A stretch of DNA of 64,000 nucleotides from the NCBI RefSeq assembly GCF_026309355.1, contig NZ_JAPJZK010000001.1, positions 2,624,501 to 2,688,500 on the forward strand, read 5' to 3'. The notes under the pieces are model-generated. The model ran no database searches and was not told where the DNA came from. It saw nothing but the letters and a program-made list of their open reading frames with translations. The DNA is from Spartinivicinus marinus (GTDB lineage: Bacteria > Pseudomonadota > Gammaproteobacteria > Pseudomonadales > Zooshikellaceae). Position 1 is the first letter of the stretch. The number at the start of each line of letters is the position of its first letter. Made by a program: the position numbers and the translations under genes. This document shows positions 54,635 through 61,805 of this stretch, piece by piece.

Positions 54635-54823
54635 ATGAAACCAGCCACCCCAACCGAAGAACAACGCTTACAGCAATTCATCAAAGAGCTAACAGCCTTG
54701 TCTAAAAAGACTGGTATTGTTATTGAAGCAATAGGCGGGGTTAGCATTGTAGAGCCAGAAGAACTAAAAGCGTTAAGGTATTTAGGTGAAGTAGGAACAG
54801 GAGATATTGAGCCTAGGTTTTAA
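54635..54823 (+). CDS. Small hypothetical prophage protein
   Basis: 62 residues from the second of two adjacent ATGs (54632, 54635), the one better spaced from AAGGAG. Sequence KPATPTEEQRLQQFIKELTALSKKTGIVIEAIGGVSIVEPEELKALRYL is acidic, with one amphipathic helix and a short beta segment. Family not recognised. The preceding hairpin suggests controlled translation; its stop codon lies inside a terminator stem. Confidence 0.55.
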   Translation: MKPATPTEEQRLQQFIKELTALSKKTGIVIEAIGGVSIVEPEELKALRYLGEVGTGDIEPRF

Positions 54824-54831
54824 CCTGGGCT
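54810..54831. terminator. Bidirectional terminator
   Basis: AGCCTAGGTT and AACCTGGGCT pair in 9 of 10 positions with a very short TT loop, between the convergent small gene and the Dam gene. The stem overlaps the stop codon of the small gene. Confidence 0.55.
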
Positions 54832-54833
54832 GA

Positions 54834-55589
54834 TTAATTACAAATAATTAACTCTTTTGATTGCTTTCTGTTGTTACTTCCTACCGTGTAATTAATTTTT
54901 ACCTCATTAATATCAAGCCCATCAAACACTTGCCGTATATCAGGGTGATCATTAATACTAATGACAAATCGGCCTTTGCTAGTTTTGGCTAGTTCTGCCA
55001 TGGTTTGGTATTGTTCAAAACCAAACTCGCAACCATAGTCAGCAGTCCCCCAGTAAGGTGGATCAAGATAAAATAACGTGTGTGACCGATCATAACGCTT
55101 AACACATTGTTGCCAGTCCAGGTGTTCAATAGTTACCCTCGCTAGTCTCAAATGAGCTTGTGAAAGGGTTTCTTCCAGCCTGGTTAAGTTTAATCTCAAT
55201 GGTGTGGTAGTGCTGGTGCCAAAGTTTCTGCCTGTTGGTTTAGCGCCAAAGGTTAGCTGTTGCAGGTAGTAAAACCGGGCTGCTCGTTGGATATCGGTTA
55301 GCGTTTCGGGTGGGGTACTATTCACCCACTCAAACAATTGGCGGCTAACCAAGGCCCACTTAAATTGACGGATAAACTCTTCTAGGTGATGCTGTACTAC
55401 CCTAAATAAATTAATTACATCTGATGATGTATCATTTAATACCTCAGCTTTCGAAGGCTCCTTCATAAAAAATAAGGCTGCTGCTCCGCAGAACGGTTCA
55501 ACGTAGCAGGTATGGTCAGGAAATAGCGGTAAGATATGCTTGGCTAAACGGCGCTTGCCGCCCATCCAGGCAAAGATAGGCTTAGGCAT
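54834..55589 (-). CDS. DNA adenine methylase (D12/Dam type)
   Basis: 251 residues from ATG 55589, which has AAGGAG 5 nt upstream. PIFAWMGGKRRLAKHILPLFP carries the SAM-binding motif I, CYVEPFCGAAALFF the next, and YLDPPYWG is the catalytic DPPY. The target-recognition region between is about 90 residues. It methylates N6 of adenine, probably GATC or a related site, and may protect phage DNA or alter gene control. A longer frame upstream to 55712 lacks family similarity and is excluded. Confidence 0.92.
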   Translation of the reverse strand: MPKPIFAWMGGKRRLAKHILPLFPDHTCYVEPFCGAAALFFMKEPSKAEVLNDTSSDVINLFRVVQHHLEEFIRQFKWALVSRQLFEWVNSTPPETLTDIQRAARFYYLQQLTFGAKPTGRNFGTSTTTPLRLNLTRLEETLSQAHLRLARVTIEHLDWQQCVKRYDRSHTLFYLDPPYWGTADYGCEFGFEQYQTMAELAKTSKGRFVISINDHPDIRQVFDGLDINEVKINYTVGSNNRKQSKELIICN

Positions 55590-55688
55590 GAAGTCTCCTT
55601 CTACAAGGGAAAAACTACTTACAAAAATAACTGCAAGTAGAGGTAGACTGATAAAAAATAAATTTATAAGAAAAAAGTTTATTGTGAA

Positions 55689-55758
55689 GCTAACACCAGC
55701 AATGAGCGGCAAACCGTAGAGGCGTGATTATTGTCCCTCTCGATTGCTTTTGTTAGGC
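55689..55758 (-). other. attC-like recombination site
   Basis: Read on the minus strand, the 70 bp begins with GCCTAACA and ends with TGTTAGC. The 7-mer GCCTAAC fits the attC R'' consensus RYYYAAC exactly; the end GTTAGCT fits GTTRRRY at six of seven. Between them GCAATCGAG/CTCATTGC pair with one bulged base, and AGAGG/CCTCT close the loop. Extrahelical bases in an asymmetric stem are typical for attC. It begins 17 bp after the stop of the next gene, the position of attC in a gene cassette. Confidence 0.45.
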
Positions 55759-55774
55759 GATTTATTTCACACAT

Positions 55775-56791
55775 TTACATCTTCTTATTTACTGTTTGCA
55801 GAAAGCGTACAAGCAGAAAATCATTAGGAGCTATAACTTCAAGCTCACCATCTTCTTTTACAAAAAATTGAGCCACTCGAGAATGATTTAAAGTAGTTTT
55901 ATTCAATGGTCTTGTAGCGAATGGGTTGTGAAATACATATAACCCATCAAACAAATCTTCGACGTATTCCCTTTTGGGGTTGACTTTCATTGTTGGTTTA
56001 ATGTCAGCGTCATTAGGATGAAAGGTGGTGTAAACTGAATTGGCATTAGGATTATCGGCTAGAGCCCTTATTTTTCCCCACGTAGCCAGCGAACTATAAA
56101 CAACTGCACTTATATGACTATAGGAATCGTCTACAAAATATCCAAGTGGAATATCAGTTATTTCATTCTTTACAACACCACCAACATTATAACTAATCAC
56201 TTCAGGGGACCCACTAGCAATAGTCATTTCTTCATCATGATAAAGACCATACAGCGCGCTAAGGACTGGACGGCCTGCCGCCATGTGAGAATATGGTCTA
56301 TCAAATGAGGCTATAGCAATTACAAAAGGTTTTCCCTGAACATGAGATAAATGACAGTAACTTTCCCTGTACTTTTTCTCTTTAGAAGAAAAGCTATTGC
56401 ATATTCTCAAAGTCGATTGAGAATTGAATTCATTTAAATCATCTGGAATGTCAGAAGCATCATGCCCATAAGGCGCTGCCCCACCTACCGGTGGGGCAGC
56501 GATTGTTGCTTCAATGCAAATACTCTCTCCACAAGTAGCAACGAAATCTGGCCTTGAAAATGAAAAATCTATTGATGCTCCAAGTTCTTTTAAGCATGCG
56601 TGCAAATACAGCTCCCATAAACATGGTTCGAAAGTGCTTTGAAACTCATGTACAAAATTCCCATCACGATCTATAAAACCATCCGCCCAATCTAAAAGCA
56701 CCACGCGTTCGGGAGTGTACTTTTCTTCGCAAATTAGCTTATATATTGGATGTTGCTTCTCGACCGGGATAATTGCATCAAATAGATTCAT
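55775..56791 (-). CDS. Unknown protein with PD-(D/E)XK-like nuclease motif
   Basis: 338 residues from ATG 56791 (TTG 56800 adds three). WELYLHACLKELGASIDFSFSRPDFVATCGESICIEATIA has a helix Glu60, then RPD with Asp82, then IEAT with Glu94 in a beta-strand: the restriction-endonuclease fold in which the last Lys is replaced by Thr. The rest contains GKPFVIAIASFDRP, SYNVGGVVKN and FVDDSYSHISAVVYSSLATWG, a pattern of a second alpha/beta lobe. No known family recalled. It lies between the D gene and dam in the prophage, in the place where P2-type phages carry defence cargo. An attC-like site follows its stop. Confidence 0.6.
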   Translation of the reverse strand: MNLFDAIIPVEKQHPIYKLICEEKYTPERVVLLDWADGFIDRDGNFVHEFQSTFEPCLWELYLHACLKELGASIDFSFSRPDFVATCGESICIEATIAAPPVGGAAPYGHDASDIPDDLNEFNSQSTLRICNSFSSKEKKYRESYCHLSHVQGKPFVIAIASFDRPYSHMAAGRPVLSALYGLYHDEEMTIASGSPEVISYNVGGVVKNEITDIPLGYFVDDSYSHISAVVYSSLATWGKIRALADNPNANSVYTTFHPNDADIKPTMKVNPKREYVEDLFDGLYVFHNPFATRPLNKTTLNHSRVAQFFVKEDGELEVIAPNDFLLVRFLQTVNKKM

Positions 56792-56828
56792 TGTACTCAA
56801 ATCTCGATATTCGTCTAACTATTAATGA

Positions 56829-56866
56829 ACGTCACTATGACGTGATACATTACGTTGTAGTGACGT
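56829..56866. promoter_or_regulatory. Inverted repeat upstream of the PD-(D/E)XK-like gene
   Basis: ACGTCACTA / TAGTGACGT (9-bp perfect arms, 20-bp spacer containing further ACGT copies) lies between this gene and the D gene stop. It could be an operator or a terminator for D. A GTTAGAC 7-mer, fitting the attC core GTTRRRY, lies next to it at 56813-56819 on the minus strand. Confidence 0.4.
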
Positions 56867-56883
56867 ATAACACCCTTTATACT

Positions 56884-57816
56884 TCACTTAATTAAACTAA
56901 CACTCGTCGTATACCCAGAAGCACTTAAAGAATGCTTTGCTTGCTTCACCACCCACTGACCATCAACACCAGCTCTTACACCTTGAATAATCACTGGCCG
57001 CTCAGCTATCAGCTCAGGGTTACCCACTAACGTTATGCTTAAAGTGGCTTCTGTATCATTCAACCCATTTAGCTTGGCTTTAGCACTGGCTTGGGCTGCT
57101 TCCTTGGTTGGATATACCATTTTAATAGTATAGATCGGCTCGCCTTTACCCACCTTTATATGCTCTGTCTTACCACCCTCAGCACTATGATACTTAGCCA
57201 TCACACTTTTATAATATTGCCTGTCAGGAGCTTTTAAATTCCATTTATTAATTTTAGAAATTCTTATTACTGACAATTGCTTACCGGTTGCTGTTTTAGT
57301 TTTCCCTCGTTCAACAAATACTAAATGTTCCATCATGGGCTTAACTATTGCCCCATGATCTAACGCAATACGACTTAAAAAATTAATATCCGACTCTTCT
57401 GTCTGGTCTATGTGATCAATGACAATAGGCGTAAATACTTCTGCAATTTTTGGTTTCAATCCATTGTCATTGGCCACTGTGGTAACAATATCTACCAGCT
57501 TTTTTTGATGCCATGAACGTGATTTAGGGCTGCGGATCTGATCCCGAAGATTTGCTCCTTTAGCCTGAATGGTCATTTGATTCGGTGGGCCAGAGAGTGA
57601 TACTTCATCAATAATAAAATCACCCATATGAATATTCTGGATGGCGACTGCTAACTTGGTACCTTTGGCCGGAATAGGTAGGCTACCTTCATGATCAGAA
57701 AGCTTTAGGGTTACGCTATCTGACTTGATACCCGCTTCGTCGGTGAGTTCGAGACTGATTAGGTAGTTTTGGATGTTGACGGGAAATGATGGGATGGTGA
57801 TTTGTAATGAAGGCAT
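56884..57816 (-). CDS. D: Phage late control protein gpD / tail hub protein
   Basis: 310 residues. VTLKLSDHEGSLPIPAKGTKLAVAIQ, MTIQAKGANLRDQIRSPKSRSWHQKKLVDIVTTVANDNGLKPKIA, HIDQTEESDINFLSRIALDHGAIVKP and WVVKQAKHSLSASGYTTSVSLIK match the gpD/VgrG-hub family. It forms the central hub under the tail spike. Last gene of the tail operon as in P2, where D is followed by ogr; no ogr gene is seen. Confidence 0.92.
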   Translation of the reverse strand: MPSLQITIPSFPVNIQNYLISLELTDEAGIKSDSVTLKLSDHEGSLPIPAKGTKLAVAIQNIHMGDFIIDEVSLSGPPNQMTIQAKGANLRDQIRSPKSRSWHQKKLVDIVTTVANDNGLKPKIAEVFTPIVIDHIDQTEESDINFLSRIALDHGAIVKPMMEHLVFVERGKTKTATGKQLSVIRISKINKWNLKAPDRQYYKSVMAKYHSAEGGKTEHIKVGKGEPIYTIKMVYPTKEAAQASAKAKLNGLNDTEATLSITLVGNPELIAERPVIIQGVRAGVDGQWVVKQAKHSLSASGYTTSVSLIK

Positions 57817-57890
57817 AAAATGATTAAAATATATCCATCTATAATTGATTGAAATATTATTCTTTGAGTTTATTTGAAGTAGTAAAATTT

Positions 57891-58148
57891 ATGGAAGAAG
57901 ATAGAGTTACATTACTAAAACTTGATATTAATGACCTTCCAAATTTAGAAAAAAAAGATATTGAGGTTGATATTATTCCTGGTGAATGGGGTATGGCAGG
58001 TGTCGTAGTAAAAAGGTGTGCCGTTAAAATCACACATATTCCAACAGGACTATTCTGTCGCTGCGATAAGCATAGAGCCCAAAAACTAAATTTTAGTCAA
58101 GCTGCAATTGAGCTAAATAAATTAGTTGGAGAAAGGCTATCTAAATAA
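57891..58148 (+). CDS. Release-factor-like (RF-1 domain) protein lacking GGQ
   Basis: 85 residues from ATG 57891. The stretch AVKITHIPTGLFCRCDKHRAQKLNFSQAAIELNKLV has the pattern [29 protein letters not shown] of class I release factors. In a normal factor the GGQ tripeptide stands about eight residues before this; here the text is WGMAGVVVKR. The N-terminal half (TLLKLDINDLPNLEKKDIEVDIIPGE) fits the preceding strands. The protein is thus the catalytic domain alone with its motif changed. It lies on the opposite strand inside the tail operon, a typical cargo gene. Function unknown. Confidence 0.6.
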   Translation: MEEDRVTLLKLDINDLPNLEKKDIEVDIIPGEWGMAGVVVKRCAVKITHIPTGLFCRCDKHRAQKLNFSQAAIELNKLVGERLSK

Positions 58149-58159
58149 ATATTATCAGC

Positions 58160-58363
58160 TTAAGACCACAAACTCTCTGCTACCTGAGCTTTAGATTTAA
58201 GCTCAGGTAAATCAATTTCAATCCCTGAAGGTAAAACAGGCCCTTTCTCCACTAATCTCGGATTAGCATCTAACACCTGCAGTACAAAAGCTTCATCACC
58301 ATAATACTGCTTACAAATCCAGTCCAGGGTATCACCGTCCTTTGTTCGGTATACTGTCGCCAT
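58160..58363 (-). CDS. X: Phage tail protein X (LysM-like)
   Basis: 67 residues, the same as P2 X. VYRTKDGDTLDWICKQYYGDEAFVLQVLDANPRLVEKGPVLPSGIEIDLPEL is a LysM domain. The start overlaps the U gene by 32 bp. Part of the tail assembly set. Confidence 0.93.
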   Translation of the reverse strand: MATVYRTKDGDTLDWICKQYYGDEAFVLQVLDANPRLVEKGPVLPSGIEIDLPELKSKAQVAESLWS

Positions 58364-58739
58364 AGTAGGTTATGCTCACGCTGAATTCAATCTTACGGCA
58401 AATGCCTTCCTTATCCGGGTAGGTGCCACTTTCACTCACTTGGGTGATACACCAATAGCCGAGTATTTCGCCAGTACCCGCTACCAAAATGAAGGGTGCA
58501 CCTGTACCGGCTAGCTCAACCATATGAAGTAGGCTATCACGACTGCCATATTGGCCAGGGTACATGGTGCCACTTAAAGCCATCGTTCGAACGGTTTCCC
58601 CGGTATACTGTTGCTGAGGATAACCACCGATAATAGGCTGACTGGCCCATGTAAACTGCCATTGTTGACGAAGTTTTTGATAGCTGGCTGTCTTGATGGA
58701 AAATATAAAATCACCCAGCTTGAGTAGTGTATAACTCAT
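58332..58739 (-). CDS. U: Phage tail protein U
   Basis: 135 residues. LLKLGDFIFSIKTASYQKLRQQWQFTWASQP, GYPQQQYTGETVRTMALSGTMYPGQYG and GTGEILGYWCITQVSE match P2 GpU, the tail completion protein. Overlaps tape-measure and X genes. Confidence 0.9.
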   Translation of the reverse strand: MSYTLLKLGDFIFSIKTASYQKLRQQWQFTWASQPIIGGYPQQQYTGETVRTMALSGTMYPGQYGSRDSLLHMVELAGTGAPFILVAGTGEILGYWCITQVSESGTYPDKEGICRKIEFSVSITYYGDSIPNKGR

Positions 58740-60865
58740 AGAGCAGCCGCCATATCCATATCATAAAGTGCACCACGATGCCTGGCTTCCGCCTCTTGCT
58801 CACGCTCTTCTAAAGCATCCTTCACTTGCTGTGTGACTTCTTCTGCTGACATACCTGGGGCTGCATTGATGGTAATTGGTGCGTTTAGGTGAGTGGTGAC
58901 ATTCATGTTTTTTTGTTGGTTGATTTGCTGTAGCCGCTTTTCAATTTGCTTAGCATTAACCGCTTGTGTCTCTTGTATCTGGGCTCTGCGTTGCTGCGTT
59001 CGCTGGTTAATTTTTCCGGCAACAGTTTTCTTTTCTTCCTCATCATCGCCAGTAAACCAACGCTTGATGCCTTTTAATTTCTCTATGGCTTTATTAATCC
59101 ACTGAAACTTACTACGTAGCCAATCAATAGCTGGTTGCCAGACCTTCATGAATAGCTTTTTAGCTGAAAAACTAGAAAGCCTGTTTTTAATGTTATTTAC
59201 CCCTGAGCTGAATGCATTAAGCACAGAATCCCAGAGGTTTCTAAAATAGTCTTTGATCTGGTCCCAGTTAGCGATTAATAAACCTAGAGGTGTACTAGTA
59301 AAGAAGTAGTTTTTAATAGCCTCCCAGGCTACACCGAATATTGCTTTGACTCTCTCCCATAAGTTACCAAAGTAGTCTGTGATTGGTTCCCAATTAGATA
59401 TCAGCAAACCTAGCGGCGTAAAATTGAAAAAGTAGTGTTTAATGGTTTCAAATGCTGAACTACAAGCATTAGCAACAGTATCAAATGTATCGCCTAAAAA
59501 TGTGGATACAGTACTCCAGTGGGTAATAATTAATGTCGCACCAATCGCAATGATTTTAATGATTAGGCCAATGGGATTGGCCATCATGGCTAACCCAACG
59601 GCTTTTATTGCTGGAATAAATGCTATTAATGCAGACCCAGCTGCCAATACGGCACCGACTAATTTCACACCAACTAATGCACCCACAACAGCCACAATAT
59701 TTTTCCAACCAATGGTTTCCTCAATAAAATGACTGACTTTACTAGCCACAGTAACGACGGTTTTGCCCAGGTTCCACATAAACCGTCCCACACTCACTAA
59801 TGAATCAGCTACCTGGATTAACACTTGATTAAAGCGAGCACCGTATTTTTCATGAAAGGCTTTAAACTTAATCATCATGCGGGTAACCAAGGGCATAAAC
59901 TTGGCACCAATGGATTTACTGACACTGCCAATGATTAGTTTAAAATCTAAAAAGGCGTCCTGAAAATCCTCTGCGTTTTTGGCATCTTCTTTTGAAATTA
60001 TATTACCGGTGGCTCTGGCATCTTTTCTTAATGCCTCTAAGCCTGCTTTTCCGCCATTCAGCATATTAACCAGCCCAACACCCTCGGTGTCGAATAACTT
60101 CATCGCCAGCCGCACACGATCGGCTTTATTGGGGATATGCTTCATCGCTTCCGAGATATGCTCAAACTGCTGTTCAGGCTTCAGCGAGTTTAACCACTTA
60201 GCATCTAATCCTAATTCTTTGAGCGCTTTACCCGTTTTACCAATCCCAGCAGCAGCTTCCGATACCCGTCGTACCATCCGTTGGGAGGCAGTATTAAATT
60301 GCGCGGTAGACACCCCAGAACGCTCAGCCGCATATTGATATTCTTGAAGCCCTTCGACACTAAAGCCCAGTTTAGCCGCATGTTTAGCAATGGGGTCGCC
60401 TCGATCAGCCGTAGATTTCACCATCGCCAACAAACCACCCGCTGCTCCGGCTAACCCACCTGCTGCCCATTTACCGGCGGTTTTTAACTGGCCAAGCCGT
60501 TGCATCCCTGATTGCTGAAGTCCTTGGAAACGGGCGGTACGCTGCAACTGTCGTTGTGTGCGCGCCAAGTTATTTAAATTGACTCCATAGCGTTGTGCAG
60601 AACGTGAAGCCCGCGACAAGGATTGCTCAGTACGCCGAATCGCATTGGCTAACTGCTGATTACTACCACCCGCTTGTTGTTGCTGTTGGCGTAATCGAGC
60701 AAGACGCTGGCGATACCGATCCACCTGTCGTACAGCGGCTAGTTTTTTATTGGTTTCCCGGTAAGCTTTACCTAACCGACTGGCAGCAGATTCGGTTTTT
60801 TTAATTGACTTCGCCAGCGACTTATCAATATAAGCGCCAATCGCAATGTTGAGTTTATTCGCCAT
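58736..60865 (-). CDS. T: Phage tail tape-measure protein
   Basis: 709 residues. Coiled-coil and Gln-rich N-terminus (QRLARLRQQQQQAGGSNQQLANAIRRTEQSL), a TP901-type core (AAERSGVSTAQFNTASQRMVRRVSEAAAG, KLFDTEGVGLVNMLNGGKAGLEALRKDARATG), two hydrophobic segments (WKNIVAVVGALVGVKLVGAVLAAGSALIAFIPAI, GLAMMANPIGLIIKIIAIGATLII), tandem 50-residue repeats (DYFGNLWERVKAIFG... and DYFRNLWDSVLNAF). Determines tail length, here about 0.9 of P2 T (815). Confidence 0.94.
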   Translation of the reverse strand: MANKLNIAIGAYIDKSLAKSIKKTESAASRLGKAYRETNKKLAAVRQVDRYRQRLARLRQQQQQAGGSNQQLANAIRRTEQSLSRASRSAQRYGVNLNNLARTQRQLQRTARFQGLQQSGMQRLGQLKTAGKWAAGGLAGAAGGLLAMVKSTADRGDPIAKHAAKLGFSVEGLQEYQYAAERSGVSTAQFNTASQRMVRRVSEAAAGIGKTGKALKELGLDAKWLNSLKPEQQFEHISEAMKHIPNKADRVRLAMKLFDTEGVGLVNMLNGGKAGLEALRKDARATGNIISKEDAKNAEDFQDAFLDFKLIIGSVSKSIGAKFMPLVTRMMIKFKAFHEKYGARFNQVLIQVADSLVSVGRFMWNLGKTVVTVASKVSHFIEETIGWKNIVAVVGALVGVKLVGAVLAAGSALIAFIPAIKAVGLAMMANPIGLIIKIIAIGATLIITHWSTVSTFLGDTFDTVANACSSAFETIKHYFFNFTPLGLLISNWEPITDYFGNLWERVKAIFGVAWEAIKNYFFTSTPLGLLIANWDQIKDYFRNLWDSVLNAFSSGVNNIKNRLSSFSAKKLFMKVWQPAIDWLRSKFQWINKAIEKLKGIKRWFTGDDEEEKKTVAGKINQRTQQRRAQIQETQAVNAKQIEKRLQQINQQKNMNVTTHLNAPITINAAPGMSAEEVTQQVKDALEEREQEAEARHRGALYDMDMAAAL

Positions 60866-60870
60866 GATTA

Positions 60871-61244
60871 TTATTGTTGCTTAGGGAGGGATTTGTACCA
60901 ATCAAGCAGGTCGTCGAGGTCCATGTCTAACAGTTCTGACAGTGGGGTACCTCGCAGGTAGTAGGATAAGGCCAGGCAGATTTGTTTTACTGATTGCCAG
61001 TCGATTCTAAAAAACCTGCCACCACTTCATTCAAGTGTTGAAAGTCTGCGGCATCCAGTTCTTCTATGGTGTTAATATCCAAGCCGGATAAATCGGCAAT
61101 CATATGGATGCTTTGAGTAATTTCACCACCACCCCGTTTTTCAATGTTTTTCATGTCTTTGGTTTTGGGGCGACGTAAGGTGATTTCATTAATGGTTTCG
61201 CCATTCTTTTCAACTGGATATTGTAGGGTAATAATTTCACTCAT
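60871..61244 (-). CDS. Tail assembly chaperone fusion E+E' by -1 frameshift
   Basis: The E frame (61244-60987) contains a run of T TTT TTA (61014-61008) in the sequence GGTTTTTTAGAA. Slipping back one base there opens a second frame that runs RIDWQSVKQICLALSYYLRG, then DMDLDDLLDWYKSLPKQQ, to the stop at 60871. This is the same arrangement as P2 E/E' and lambda G/GT, where a minor extended product is needed for tail assembly. The E' part is highly like P2 E' in its DWQ and LDDLLDWY-type motifs as I remember. Confidence 0.75.
60987..61244 (-). CDS. E: Phage tail assembly chaperone E
   Basis: 85 residues (P2 E 91). ITLQYPVEKNGETINEITLRRPKTKDMKNIEKRGGGEITQSIHMIADLSGLDINTIEELDAADFQHLNEVVAGFLE is the P2 GpE-like tail chaperone. 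Ends at TAA just after the slippery heptamer. Confidence 0.92.
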   Translation of the reverse strand: MSEIITLQYPVEKNGETINEITLRRPKTKDMKNIEKRGGGEITQSIHMIADLSGLDINTIEELDAADFQHLNEVVAGFLESTGNQ

Positions 61245-61301
61245 TGTTTTACCTATTGGGTTGTGTATTAATTTAATTGAGAGTTTGGTTTATTGATTTA
61301 A

Positions 61302-61805
61302 TTAAAGTCCTAATAAATCACGGACTTTTTGCATATGATCCTTACCATCAACATTACGCACATGGTTAACCACATCAATCTCATAAATGAGTTTGTTATT
61401 GATGGTGAGTTTGTAGTAATCCAGTTTGACCGTGGTCGTTAAGCTGGATAGCTCGGCTTGTTTCCATTCACCAAAATCTATTTCACTGACCAGGCCACGG
61501 CAAACCGCATCAATTCCTTGATCACCCTGACCAGGGTTGCGCAATACGCCTTTGATATTAAACGGCACTTGTTTACCTTGCTGGAAACCGAATTCTTTCA
61601 GTACATTGATATTACAGTCATCAATGGTAAAACTTAGTTCCATGGCTTCCATCCCCATATCCAGGTGAGTAACACCATCCATGCCGCCCCCTCGAAACTC
61701 TTCGGTTTTAACCGTGAGCTTGGGAAGTGTAATAGACTGCACTCGTCCTGCCTGGCTTACCCCATCAATAAACAGGGTGGCATAAGTGACATTATTGGCG
61801 TGCAC
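61302..61805 (-). CDS. FII: Phage major tail tube protein
   Basis: 167 residues (P2 FII 172). NVTYATLFIDGVSQAGRVQSITLPKLTVKTEEFRGGGMDGVTHLDMGMEAMELSFTIDD is diagnostic. Forms the inner tube rings of the tail. Start overlaps the sheath gene by 14 bp. Confidence 0.95.
   Translation of the reverse strand: MHANNVTYATLFIDGVSQAGRVQSITLPKLTVKTEEFRGGGMDGVTHLDMGMEAMELSFTIDDCNINVLKEFGFQQGKQVPFNIKGVLRNPGQGDQGIDAVCRGLVSEIDFGEWKQAELSSLTTTVKLDYYKLTINNKLIYEIDVVNHVRNVDGKDHMQKVRDLLGL

Noticed and set aside
55590-55712. Hydrophobic 41-residue extension of the Dam methylase.
   Set aside because: A DNA methylase should not be exported, and ATG 55589 has a strong ribosome site; the extension reads AT-rich leader and part of the region next to the attC-like site.
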